From Porphyromonas loveana (lineage in GTDB: Bacteria; Bacteroidota; Bacteroidia; Bacteroidales; Porphyromonadaceae): a stretch of 64,000 nt of DNA. The stretch's first letter is position 1. Each line of letters begins with the position of its first letter. The stretch lies in assembly GCF_003096695.1 (NCBI RefSeq), contig NZ_QEKY01000009.1, forward strand, positions 30,426-94,425, read 5' to 3'. Position numbers and translations under genes: made by a program. Positions 9,110 through 17,705 of this stretch are shown here, piece after piece. The notes beneath the pieces are model-generated. The model was given only the letters and a program-made list of their open reading frames with translations. It did no database searches and had not been told where the DNA came from.

Positions 9110-9829
9110 CTATTGTAATCCGGGAAGGTGGCGGGGAAAAGTTGTTGCATTAAAGGGTTTCTCTCTATCAGGAATAATTCGAGATTCAAAACTTGCTGTC
9201 ATACTGGTAGTGAGCTTAGGCCCGTTCTTCAATGTAACAATTACCTGCATTTTGTGTTCGCCAGCAACAGATGGTTTACTTACAAACTGAAAAAAAGAGT
9301 ATATATCCCACACCATAGGGATACCATCAACGGGAAAATTAGATAACAAGCACTTCCCTTGTTTAGGACACATAGGATCATAGTCACTCCTTATGAACTC
9401 GGCATAAGTCTCATAATGTATAGATAGTAATATCATTCAACGAAGTACCCTTGGGGTGCTGAGCATTATAATCATCCAAAGCTATTACATCTATTGATTT
9501 TATTGTATGCATCAGAGCTGAATAACCTGTAAATGTCCACCCCTGTTTATTATAGGCTGTATCTGCATTTAACCACGTTAGAAATTTATGGTATTGAGAG
9601 CCACTACCATAGAGTTTACCAAAAAATTCTATACGCTTTATTTCCATTCCTTCGCACATTTCGTGGAAACTCATCTCTATCGAATCGGCATCAGTGTACC
9701 AATCAGACATCTATTTGGATAATCGGGAATATCCAACATTTGCACTTCGTTCTCGTGGCTACAGGCTGTCATGCAGATATTGAGCATGGCAGCAAACAAA
9801 ACGAATGTCAATACAGCTTTATCCTTCAT
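9110..9829 (-). pseudogene. Frameshifted lipoprotein gene coupled to the C10 protease
   Basis: The start codon at 9829 overlaps the end of the protease frame (ATGAAGGATAA), implying translational coupling. The N-terminus MKDKAVLTFVLFAAMLNICMTAC is a lipoprotein signal with its lipid-acceptor Cys in MTAC. The frame is lost near 9710-9717 after PDYPNR and resumes as MSDWYTDADSIEM. It shifts again near 9411-9436 after GTSLNDIT and continues as ETYAEFIRSDYDPMCPKQ to a stop at 9110. Rejoined, the product would be about 235 residues. I do not recognise the body. Its place behind a C10 protease suggests an inhibitor or partner lipoprotein, as in Bacteroides fragilis C10 loci, but that is inference. 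Confidence 0.65.
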
Positions 9830-10955
9830 GTATCTGCATCAATTTAGGTTTAATATCAGTTATTATTTTTATATCAAAACAAAAGTTATGTTCAGGATTT
9901 TGTGGATTATAATAGTATTGTCCACCATCATCATGATACATCATGCCATGCTGGAGGTCAAAAACGTCTTTCTTATAAAAGCCATTGTATCTGCCATTTG
10001 CACCCCAATTACAATGATAATATGATGGATGCACTGTCCATGTCCAAACGAGTTCACCCGTTTCATTATTGTAGACAAGTACATCATAAGACGTCTTTAA
10101 GTAGCCATCAATAACCCATGCATGACCAGATCTTGTATATTCCAATTCAAGGTCTTGCCTTCCAACACCTTAGGATATTTATGATATGTAGTTATTTGCC
10201 CCACAGCTATAGCAACGCATCCGGCAGGAGCCCGCTCTCCATTATTCATTACCTCAGCATGCAAATTAAAAGGCGCCCTTTGTCCCCACTTTACATTCAA
10301 GAGTACTTCCTTCTCCAATATCACAGCTTGGTTTATCTCATGAAAAATGTGACATAGTCATTTAGGTTGATATTTTGAGAGGGAGGAGAAGGCATATCTT
10401 CATAGACACTTAGTTCTGTCTGAAATTGTTGCATGTCATTTCGGGTAAAGTTTGCAACCTCTTGAGCAGAAGCAAGACCGAAATCAATAATTCTCTGTCC
10501 CACTTCTTGATAATAATAAAGCTCAAGGAGCTTCATAAACGTTGCTAACCCCTTATCTTGAAAGTATCACTAAAGCCATTCGAGAGTCGCAGATGGCAAC
10601 TGTCGTTAGTGGCAACAAACGGCTACCGGCGATAACCATGGATCCATTTTATTCAAAATTAACAATGTAGGCAACTGTATCTCGTCCCGATCCCGAGCGA
10701 AGATTAGACTCAGATACAATGGGTTCAAGACTCTCAACATTAGGAAGATTGGTCAACGGCATCCCTCTTCCATGTCGTAGACTAACAAGATTAGAGGCAG
10801 CGAAAGCTCTAACCTTCTCCTCAAATGCCCTCTCTTGAGACTGTTGTCCCTGCAATCCATCCCCTTGAGGAGCAAAGGATTCTTTCGTACAAGCGGTAAG
10901 TATTGCCACAAAAGCAAGATTTAGAAGAAAAAAATTTTCTCATAATAAAATCCAT
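9819..10955 (-). pseudogene. C10 family cysteine protease (streptopain/PrtT type), decayed
   Basis: Pieces in order: a lipoprotein-type signal (FVAILTACTKES), a Spi_N-like propeptide (VAYIVNFE, then GSMVIAGSRLLP), the catalytic Cys block GCVAIAVGQITTYHKYP, the catalytic His block SGHAWVIDGY, and CNWGANGRYNGFY, equivalent to the VNWGWGG segment of SpeB. Lesions: an extra base in an A7 run (10928-10934) puts the first ATG out of frame with the lipobox; an in-frame TAA follows VNFE at about 10650; frames shift near 10560, 10330 and 10140. Only about 35 residues separate the Cys and His blocks, against about 150 in SpeB, so some 110 catalytic-domain residues are deleted. It cannot make an active protease. 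Confidence 0.88.
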
Positions 10956-10985
10956 TTTAATTAAACGTTACAACTTTAATCGCAA

Positions 10986-11017
10986 CAAATTTAAGCATTA
11001 TATTCTAAGACATCAAC
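10986..11017 (-). promoter_or_regulatory. Promoter of the C10 protease pseudogene (GTTG-N20-TAAATTTG)
   Basis: The -7 box TAAATTTG (10986-10993) fits TAnnTTTG. GTTG lies 20 bases upstream at 11014-11017, a 3/4 match to TTTG. The expected transcript start is about 25 bases before the ATG at 10955, so the promoter appears intact although the gene is broken. Confidence 0.55.
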
Positions 11018-11866
11018 ACTTCAAGGCTCTTATTGCTGGAATGTGCAACGATTTTTCTGATAGAGGTCTTCTTTTTGAGGAGACAGGCAATTGTGTACCT
11101 TTGCTCCGAAGTGGGTTGTTTATCGAGTGTTGCACTTACCTTACTATTGAAAAATACAGAGGCTTCAAGAAGTTTCCCTCACTACAGCCGAGTAAGAGTC
11201 ATAGTAGATATTCCAACAATTCAACTCTAATTTACGTACAAGAAATTTATCGGCGGTCTGCTGAGTCCAAAGAATCAGTTTCCGTCAGCATTGTGAAAAA
11301 ATGTATCACCTAATCTCTGAAGTTCTAAGCAACACATGAAAACAGCGTCGCACGCTGACAATGACCAGAAAAATCGTTTTTGAACGCTTCGCTGACAAAC
11401 GAAGAACGAAACAACGGTAATTGATGTCTTTGTACAGCGTTGACAGCCTACCGAAACAAAATCGGACGCTTCGTGCATTTACGAAGAGTCCAAAAACGTT
11501 CATTGCACCTTCCGTACAAGATTGATACCTTGCCGAAGGCTTATTACGCTTATTGCACACGCTCGACGACCCGAAAAATGTTGTTTTTGACCTTACGTAC
11601 ACGTACGCGGACATAAAAACATGGATTTTGATAATTATAATGATCACATCTGATATCTATAAAGAACGTCCTCCAAGTAGGGAAAAACTGATTTTGGACG
11701 CTTCCAATCTCATTTTCCGTCTCATGGAAGCTGTCACAGAACCTTCGGAAGATCGCTTATTTGGAATAAATCTAAACAGCTCTTCGGTGTTGATAAGTTT
11801 TTTGGCTCGCAAAAAAGTGTGCCAACAACATGAATAAACAAGAAGAGTTGTTACACGATCATCTCC
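11018..11866. other. Gene-free AT-rich stretch between the C10 locus and the TonB operon
   Basis: I see no convincing gene. Short open frames on both strands lack family resemblance and plausible starts. From 11340 to 11600 there are small repeated motifs: AGAAAAATCGTTTTTGAACG, GACGCTTCG paired with CGAAG, and several ACG-rich palindromes such as ACGTACACGTACG. These recall the region at 32.6 kb and suggest decayed repetitive DNA. Confidence 0.5.
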
Positions 11867-12511
11867 TTATTCTGCTTGACATTGTGAGAGTAGTCTGCGA
11901 GCCTGGCGCTCTCCCCAGTGTGGTGCATAGGCGGGAGACACTGTGGCAGCAGCATAGCACGCAACAGCTTTCTGCGCCAGAGGCAGAGCTTTGTCCTTGC
12001 CACCACCGAACTGAGCAGGGGTGTAGAGCAGACTCTGAGCCTGTAGATAGTAGGCTCGCGGATTCTCCGGATTGGCCTGCATGGCTATGGCCAACTGTCG
12101 GCTGCTTTCCATCCCGTAGGTTTGCCACCGTTCTTGCGGATTGACCAACAGGCGGGCTGTTGCTACCATGCTTCGCAGGCAGGCGATCTCGGACCGGTCG
12201 CCACCGAGCGATTCTGCCAGGGTCAGCATAGTCTCTGCTTCGCTGCTGAGCCGATCGGCCTCTGAGGGATCGCCCAAAGCCGGTATTATCCTGCAGTAGG
12301 CAGCGTAGTAAGCAGCATGCCAATCGGCTCCACTCACGGCTGCTATCCGAGAAAATTCGGTGGCCAGAGCGACATACTCCGTTGGAGGCAGGCTGTCCAA
12401 AGCAGCTACTTTCCGGTTCATCACATCGGCATAAGCCGTTTCTTGCGCCGTAGCGCAGAGTCCTGTCAGACCGATCAGGGCCAAGAGGACGATTTGCTTG
12501 AGAGATTTCAT
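11867..12511 (-). CDS. Exported protein of unknown function, TPR-like
   Basis: A 214-residue protein with a signal peptide (IVLLALIGLTGLCATAQ, cleavage near residue 23), so periplasmic or surface. The rest is helical with TPR-like pairs (MALAMQANPENPRAYYLQAQSLLYTP style spacing near residues 130-165). Its ATG overlaps the stop codon of the TonB-dependent receptor gene by four bases (ATGA), so the two are translationally coupled and it probably works with that receptor. I do not recognise a named family. Confidence 0.75.
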   Translation of the reverse strand: MKSLKQIVLLALIGLTGLCATAQETAYADVMNRKVAALDSLPPTEYVALATEFSRIAAVSGADWHAAYYAAYCRIIPALGDPSEADRLSSEAETMLTLAESLGGDRSEIACLRSMVATARLLVNPQERWQTYGMESSRQLAIAMQANPENPRAYYLQAQSLLYTPAQFGGGKDKALPLAQKAVACYAAATVSPAYAPHWGERQARRLLSQCQAE

Positions 12512-14730
12512 CTTGATTTGATTTTTATATCAGTATTCATGATTTCTTGTCTTCGGTCCACTCCGAAGTTAATGAAGAGTCCTACCATGTAAAACTGTCT
12601 GTAGGGAGTCGAGATTCTGACCGATGGATACACGCCATTGACGGGCTTGTCCCCGAAACGATACCCATAGGTGGGATCCGAATTGAAAAGGTTGTGAGCG
12701 CTCAGGACGAGTACGCCATTTACTTTCTTGTATCGGAACGGATAATTATAGGATACGCTCATGCTGAAGTTGGCAGGTATCGACGCATTAAAATACGAGG
12801 CAGACTGCACGTTGGGGTTGTGATATGTCATACCGGTTCGGTATGTCATGGACAGATTGAAGAGCGAACTAATCGGTGCACACCAGTATTTCAACACGGA
12901 AGAAAGCGTGTGTCGGGCGACGAAATCGGGTCGTTCCTCCGCGGGCGAAAGGAGGTACTGTCGGCGAGCATCGGTATAGGAATAGGAGAACCAATGCTCG
13001 AAAGATTTGATCAAGCCTGTTGCTTTCCAGAAGAAATCTGCCCCGCGGGCATATCCCTTGCCATCATTATCCGCCACCCCTTCGGCAGTCAAAGTTGTCA
13101 GGCGACTATACTCCTTGTCGAAAAGTTGGAAGCGAAGCACGTGCGAATGCGAGGGACGCCATTCATAGGTCAGATTGTACTGTTGCGACTGTTCGCGCCT
13201 CTTGGGCACAATACCGTGGCTCAGATAATAATCGCCCGGGGCTGCATACTTTCCTGCATCAAGCGTGAGTCGGCTCGTCGGAGAGACTTTATAAGAGGCT
13301 GACAGACGTGGCAGCAGAACGGCTGACTTGGTGAGATCGGAATACTCGGCTCGAAGTCCGGCCGTAGCCGAGATACGACTCGATACGGGAAAGAGGGCTT
13401 CGGCATAGGCTGCGACAAGATGTTCCCTCAGCGAGGGAAGGGCTATGCTTTCGTCGGCTATCAGCTGAGAGCCGGCTTCGCTATAGGCATAGTCAGATCC
13501 GTAGCTGAGCCGCCAAGTCCTGATGCGCGAATCGAACCGCAAGCGGAGACTGGCATCGCGCTCTACAGTGCGGACCATCGTCTTGATAGTTTGCCTTTCA
13601 TCGGGTCGCTGTCGCAGCTTGTTATGGTCTTCGCTGTAGCCGACAGAAAGGGTGGATGTCGTCCGACCTTCGGAGAAGTCATGACGCCATACAGCCATCC
13701 CAAAGCCGTATGTATTCTGTCCTGCATAGAGCGAATACGTATTGGCCGGATCAGGCATTCTCAAGGCTGCAGAGGATAGATCCCGCACAAAGAGGAAGAG
13801 TCCTTTCACCTCATCATGTGGCGTAAGGTTCCATATCGTCCGGGCATTATAGACATAGGACTGATTGGTGCCGGGTAATTTGTACTCGGGCTTGAGCAAC
13901 AGACGGACGTAGGCGGCATCACTAATGGAGGCATTTTGCTCGATATAGAATCGACGTGAAGGAGAAAGGTAGCCAACGCCACCGCTCAGAAACAGAGGAG
14001 ACAGGCCGATGCCGACAGAGGATGGCGACTGTCCCGCCAATTGCAATTGCAGCAGTCCGCTCAATGCTCCCCCCTCTGTGGCTCCATAGCCACCGGTGGA
14101 AAGAGAGAGACCGCTGAACATTCCCGTCTCGAAGCGCGAACGAGCAGGCGAATCGAATCGGTTCTTGCCAAAGAACCGTTTGACTCTCACGCCTTCTATC
14201 GTCACTGCCGTCTCCCATGATGCTCCGCCACGGACGAAAAAGCCCTCACGATCGCCCACGTCTTGCAGTCCGGGTGTCTGTCTCAAAGCCATGGAAAGAT
14301 CCCCGTTGCCGGCAGGATTGGTGTAAACGTCCATCGGATTGAGCACAGTCTTGCTCTGCTTGCCTCCCACTCCGAAGGAAGAAACGCTTACGACCACCTC
14401 AGAGAGTTTGTAATCGTCTGTTTCTCGCAGTCGGATGCGGATATCATCTGTTGCATCTCCGTTCCGAATCAGCAATGTATCAGACTTGTAATTGACGTGC
14501 GAAGCCACCAGTCGAATCGGGAAACTGCTCTTCGTCATGAAGCGGAACCGTCCGAGGCTGTCCGTCGCTGCACCGTCGAAACTCTCTGCCGGATAGACAT
14601 TGACCAAGGCTATCGGCTGACCTTTTGTGTCGCTGACAGTCCCCGCAATCTGTCGCTGGGCATGGAGAGATGTAGGTATGCAGAGGGTGAGGAGAAGCTT
14701 TGTGAGGCTTCTCAAAAACAAGCTTTTCAT
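12508..14730 (-). CDS. TonB-dependent outer-membrane receptor
   Basis: The 740-residue protein starts with a signal peptide (LLLTLCIPTSLHAQ) and a carboxypeptidase-regulatory-like beta-sandwich (about 26-105: IAGTVSDTKGQPIALVNVYPAESFDG). A plug domain follows, about 115-230, including ALRQTPGLQDVGDREGFFVRGGASWE, and the rest is barrel strands with many aromatic residues. It imports a ligand energised by TonB; the ligand is not deducible. The C-terminus runs past the usual final aromatic strand (GLFINFG) by about 17 polar residues. It lies downstream of a winged-helix regulator (78-base gap) and is coupled to the 214-residue exported protein. Confidence 0.9.
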   Translation of the reverse strand: MKSLFLRSLTKLLLTLCIPTSLHAQRQIAGTVSDTKGQPIALVNVYPAESFDGAATDSLGRFRFMTKSSFPIRLVASHVNYKSDTLLIRNGDATDDIRIRLRETDDYKLSEVVVSVSSFGVGGKQSKTVLNPMDVYTNPAGNGDLSMALRQTPGLQDVGDREGFFVRGGASWETAVTIEGVRVKRFFGKNRFDSPARSRFETGMFSGLSLSTGGYGATEGGALSGLLQLQLAGQSPSSVGIGLSPLFLSGGVGYLSPSRRFYIEQNASISDAAYVRLLLKPEYKLPGTNQSYVYNARTIWNLTPHDEVKGLFLFVRDLSSAALRMPDPANTYSLYAGQNTYGFGMAVWRHDFSEGRTTSTLSVGYSEDHNKLRQRPDERQTIKTMVRTVERDASLRLRFDSRIRTWRLSYGSDYAYSEAGSQLIADESIALPSLREHLVAAYAEALFPVSSRISATAGLRAEYSDLTKSAVLLPRLSASYKVSPTSRLTLDAGKYAAPGDYYLSHGIVPKRREQSQQYNLTYEWRPSHSHVLRFQLFDKEYSRLTTLTAEGVADNDGKGYARGADFFWKATGLIKSFEHWFSYSYTDARRQYLLSPAEERPDFVARHTLSSVLKYWCAPISSLFNLSMTYRTGMTYHNPNVQSASYFNASIPANFSMSVSYNYPFRYKKVNGVLVLSAHNLFNSDPTYGYRFGDKPVNGVYPSVRISTPYRQFYMVGLFINFGVDRRQEIMNTDIKIKSR

Positions 14731-14808
14731 ATCTGTAATTGATTGACTCTAAGGGGGACAGCCTCTCAGCCGAATCCCCATGAGTATGATTCTACTTTCG
14801 TTATAAGA

Positions 14809-15105
14809 TCAACGCACCGGGTCGGGCGGGAGATAGGTCCTGAGCGCTTCGAAGTGAGCGGCAAAGGCTTCACGGCCGACCTCTGTAGCGCGACAGATAG
14901 TACGTGTACGCTTGCCGCTAAAGCCCTTTTCTATCTCGATGTAGCCGGCAGTGCTTAGTTTGTCCAACTGCACACTGATGTTGCCGGAGGTAGCACCCGT
15001 CACCTCCTTGAGATAGAGAAAGTCGGCTTCCTCCACGTTCATGAGGACGGACATGAGAGCCAACCTCAGTTCGGACATGAATAGTGGATCGAGAGGTCTA
15101 AGCAT
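14809..15105 (-). CDS. Winged-helix transcriptional regulator
   Basis: With the ATG at 15105 the product is 98 residues: MLRPLDPLFMSELRLALMSVLM, then a helix-turn-helix (YLKEVTGATSGNISVQLDKLSTAGYIEI) and a wing with basic residues (GFSGKRTRTICRATEVG). This is the MarR/ArsR-like HTH_34 type, a small dimeric DNA-binding protein. I prefer this start over a longer in-frame extension to 15180 because the ATG overlaps the stop codon of the upstream membrane-protein gene by eight bases and the extension has no domain character. It probably controls its own operon, including the downstream TonB receptor; that is inference from position. Confidence 0.85.
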   Translation of the reverse strand: MLRPLDPLFMSELRLALMSVLMNVEEADFLYLKEVTGATSGNISVQLDKLSTAGYIEIEKGFSGKRTRTICRATEVGREAFAAHFEALRTYLPPDPVR

Positions 15106-15694
15106 TGCGCAGCATTTTACGTTCGAGATAGCAAAGATAGTGCCCGGGCAAACAATGCATGATGAAGATGGTGATACCAAATATGAGCACCATCATTCCG
15201 CCTCTCATGGGTATGATAAGGAGCAAGTAGCCTACGATCATCCCAAATATGGAACTGTACTTGAGCACTGTGACCTTATATGAAAATCCCGTAATGGCCG
15301 TAGCTATGCCCACCAATATGAGGACGATGGAGAGAATGGCAAGTGGAACACGATAGGCAAGGATACTAAATGCCATCACATTGAGTCCGACTACGATCCA
15401 CGTAGTATCTATGAAACGGTCGATCTGCGTGCGGGCATAGACTTCGTTTCTGGCCTTCCACTTATTAATCAAGGAGATCGCTCCGCCAAGTATCGGGATG
15501 AGCATCCATAGATTATTGACTTTATAGCCGAGATACGGATACGAGAAAAATATCAGGAAGCTCGTGAATAAGGTGACATATCCCCATATCAGGCACGGGA
15601 CTCCCGCCCCACGAATCAAACGTTTACGCGTTTGTTCGATCATCTTCTCGATCATCAGCACACTCTCTTGGGGTGTAAGTTGTTTTTCTTCCAT
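15098..15694 (-). CDS. Multi-pass membrane protein paired with the winged-helix regulator
   Basis: The 198-residue protein has about six hydrophobic segments (GYVTLFTSFLIFF, LWMLIPILGGAISL, WIVVGLNVMAFSIL, VPLAILSIVLILVGI, SIFGMIVGYLLLIIP, MVLIFGITIFIMH) and a charged N-terminus. No catalytic motif is visible. The stop codon overlaps the start of the winged-helix regulator, so the two are translated together. Membrane protein plus HTH_34 regulator is a recurring Bacteroidota pair; the membrane protein may sense or modulate the regulator, but I cannot show that. Confidence 0.8.
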   Translation of the reverse strand: MEEKQLTPQESVLMIEKMIEQTRKRLIRGAGVPCLIWGYVTLFTSFLIFFSYPYLGYKVNNLWMLIPILGGAISLINKWKARNEVYARTQIDRFIDTTWIVVGLNVMAFSILAYRVPLAILSIVLILVGIATAITGFSYKVTVLKYSSIFGMIVGYLLLIIPMRGGMMVLIFGITIFIMHCLPGHYLCYLERKMLRNA

Positions 15695-15978
15695 TGTTCT
15701 GTTCTTTTTAGTTTGTTTCTTTTCTTGCTGTGGAAGGTTTGCGGCCGCATTGCTCCCTGTTCACAACGCAAATATAAATCAGTTTATAATATAAACCAAA
15801 TGTGAGATGAAATATTGTTGTGTAGGGATTACGTAAGAAATAGGAGGTTAAAGTCTTTGGACGGGTTAATTACTGATTCTATATTACAGCAAGCAATCGA
15901 CTACAGAGCTGCAGCAGATCTTACAGCAAGTATGACGATAGTTACTATCGACAAATAGGCATTCTCGATAGAGATACT
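15695..15978. other. Divergent intergenic region
   Basis: AT-rich spacer between the minus-strand membrane-protein operon and the plus-strand flavodoxin gene. It contains ATAAATCAGTTTATAATATAAAC, an imperfect inverted repeat near 15774-15797, which could bind the adjacent winged-helix regulator. No gene is seen. Confidence 0.4.
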
Positions 15979-15986
15979 TATATTTG
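15979..15986 (+). promoter_or_regulatory. Possible -7 box (TATATTTG) for the flavodoxin gene
   Basis: Exact TAnnTTTG match 30 bases upstream of the ATG at 16016. No TTTG at the -33 position. Confidence 0.45.
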
Positions 15987-16015
15987 TCTGTGTAACCCTC
16001 TAACAGATTGTTCCA

Positions 16016-16579
16016 ATGAAAATCAGAACATTAGTATTAGCCATTATGGTAGCATTAGCAGCGACTTTCGTCGCAGAAGCCCAGCAGAAGAAAGCCGATA
16101 AAGTACTCATCGCTTACTACTCGTATCGTGGCGGCAATACCAAGGCCGTGGCCGAATACATCCAACAGGCGACGGGAGGCGATCTCTTCCGCATCGAAAC
16201 GGATCATCCCTATCCGCAGGACTACAATGCCCTCACCGAACAAGCCAGTGAAGAGTTGGAGAAGGGTGTACGTCCCAAGCTCAAACGAACGGTGCCGAAC
16301 ATCGCCGACTACAATGTCATCTACATTGGGTCGCCCAACTGGTGGGGCACGATCGCTCCCGTGGTAATGACTTTCCTCGAAGGACACAACTTCGCTGGCA
16401 AGACGATCATTCCCTTCATCACGCACGAGGGCAGCCGCATGGGCAAGAGCGTAAACGACATCAAGAAACTGGCTCCCAAAGCCAAGGTGTTGGACGGGTT
16501 TGCCATTCGTGGACGAAATGCCAAAAATTCATCCGAGGATGTAGAGAAGGAGCTGAAGGCTCTGGGACAAATTCCTTAG
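16016..16579 (+). CDS. Exported flavodoxin-like protein
   Basis: The 187-residue protein begins with a signal peptide (MKIRTLVLAIMVALAATFVAEA) followed by a flavodoxin fold. The FMN phosphate loop is YYSYRGGNTKAVAEYI, at about residues 35-50; GSPNWWGTIAPVV near 102-114 and FITHEGSRMGKS near 132-143 are typical of the Flavodoxin_4 family. It probably binds FMN and carries electrons outside the cytoplasm. A signal peptide on a flavodoxin is unusual in general, though I recall it in Bacteroidota. It is monocistronic by context, with a terminator after it. Confidence 0.88.
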   Translation: MKIRTLVLAIMVALAATFVAEAQQKKADKVLIAYYSYRGGNTKAVAEYIQQATGGDLFRIETDHPYPQDYNALTEQASEELEKGVRPKLKRTVPNIADYNVIYIGSPNWWGTIAPVVMTFLEGHNFAGKTIIPFITHEGSRMGKSVNDIKKLAPKAKVLDGFAIRGRNAKNSSEDVEKELKALGQIP

Positions 16580-16624
16580 TCCTCGCTCCCCCACCGAATC
16601 TCCTCTGCTTGTAAGGGCAGAGAC

Positions 16625-16665
16625 GAAGCCGTGTCAGGAATCTCCATTCCAGCACGGCTTCTTCT
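16625..16665 (+). terminator. Terminator after the flavodoxin gene
   Basis: GAAGCCGTG and CACGGCTTC form a 9-bp stem with a 19-base loop, followed by TTCTTTTG. It is 45 bases past the stop codon. Confidence 0.7.
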
Positions 16666-16719
16666 TTTGGGTCGGGAGAGAGAAAAAAACGGGGTAAATC
16701 AAAAAAATTTGGTTGAAAA

Positions 16720-16751
16720 TTTGGTCAATTCAAATATGATAGCTATGTTTG
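16720..16751 (+). promoter_or_regulatory. Full-consensus Bacteroidota promoter for the ABC/GntR operon (TTTG-N20-TATGTTTG)
   Basis: -33 TTTG at 16720-16723, a 20-base spacer, and -7 TATGTTTG at 16744-16751. Both boxes match the consensus, giving a leader of about 105 bases before the ATG at 16864. It is one of the two best promoters in the window. Confidence 0.75.
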
Positions 16752-16863
16752 CGGTGTACTAAGCAACTAATACAGCAGCTAACAATGTAGAAACTAACTG
16801 AAAATAAGCACTTAACGAGAGTGATGGCAAGAAAAAAGACATAACAAACAAAAAGAATAGACA

Positions 16864-17694
16864 ATGATCAACGCAAAAAACATCCGATTCAACTATCCGC
16901 GACAGAGTTCGCTATTTGATAGTCTTAACCTCGAACTCCCCGAAGGGAGCATCACCGGACTGCTCGGTCGCAACGGCGAGGGCAAAACGACTTTGCTGAA
17001 ACTTCTCTCAGGCCAACTCCTCAGCAAAGCTGGAGAACTCATCGTCTTGACTGAAGACCCTCGACATCGGTCAGTCAAATTTCTCTCTCGCGTCTTCGTC
17101 CTGCCAGAGGAGGTAACCTGCCCCAATGTGACGATACGGGATTACTTCCGGATGATCACCCCCTTCTACCCCACTTACTCCCCTGAGGTGGCACAGGAGA
17201 TTATTATCGCTTTTGACCTCAACTGGGATATGAAGTTGGGCAAGGTGTCACAGGGACAGAAGAAAAAAGCCGTCATAGCCTTGGCTCTCTCGCTGCGCAC
17301 GCCGCTTCTATTGATGGATGAGCCTACGAACGGATTGGACATCCCGAGCAAGAGTGCATTCCGCCGCCTTATGGCTCGTTATATCACAGAAGAGCAGACT
17401 GTAATCATCAGCACCCATCAGGTGCGCGACCTCGAACAGATTATCGACCGCATCGTGATGATGGACCGCAATGATATCGTGTGCAACAAGTCCGTGGGCG
17501 AACTGAGCAACAGCTTCGCCTTCCGTCAGGTAGCGCCCGGCGATACTCCTATATATAAGGAAGGATCGACGATGGGCGAAGTAGGTGTGTATGAAAACAC
17601 GACCGGCGAAGATACCCCCTTCTCAATGGAGCTGTTCTTCAACGGCATGATCGCGGAGCGCGACGCATTCAACCGAATATTGAACCGTAACTAA
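16864..17694 (+). CDS. ABC transporter ATP-binding protein
   Basis: The 276-residue ATPase has Walker A GRNGEGKTTLLKLL (about 36-49), signature VSQGQKKKAVIALALS (the usual LSGGQ is VSQGQ), Walker B LLLMDEPTNGLD, and the switch His in IISTHQVRDL. It powers a membrane transporter probably formed by the two following membrane proteins. Together with the GntR/YtrA-type regulator downstream, the set resembles Bacillus YtrABCDEF-like systems that respond to cell-envelope antibiotics. It is first in the operon, behind a strong promoter. Confidence 0.92.
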   Translation: MINAKNIRFNYPRQSSLFDSLNLELPEGSITGLLGRNGEGKTTLLKLLSGQLLSKAGELIVLTEDPRHRSVKFLSRVFVLPEEVTCPNVTIRDYFRMITPFYPTYSPEVAQEIIIAFDLNWDMKLGKVSQGQKKKAVIALALSLRTPLLLMDEPTNGLDIPSKSAFRRLMARYITEEQTVIISTHQVRDLEQIIDRIVMMDRNDIVCNKSVGELSNSFAFRQVAPGDTPIYKEGSTMGEVGVYENTTGEDTPFSMELFFNGMIAERDAFNRILNRN

Positions 17695-17705
17695 GCCTAT
17701 CTGAC

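Noticed and set aside
11306..11837. Short genes on either strand
   Set aside because: Frames overlap each other on both strands, lack domains and cross palindromic repeats.
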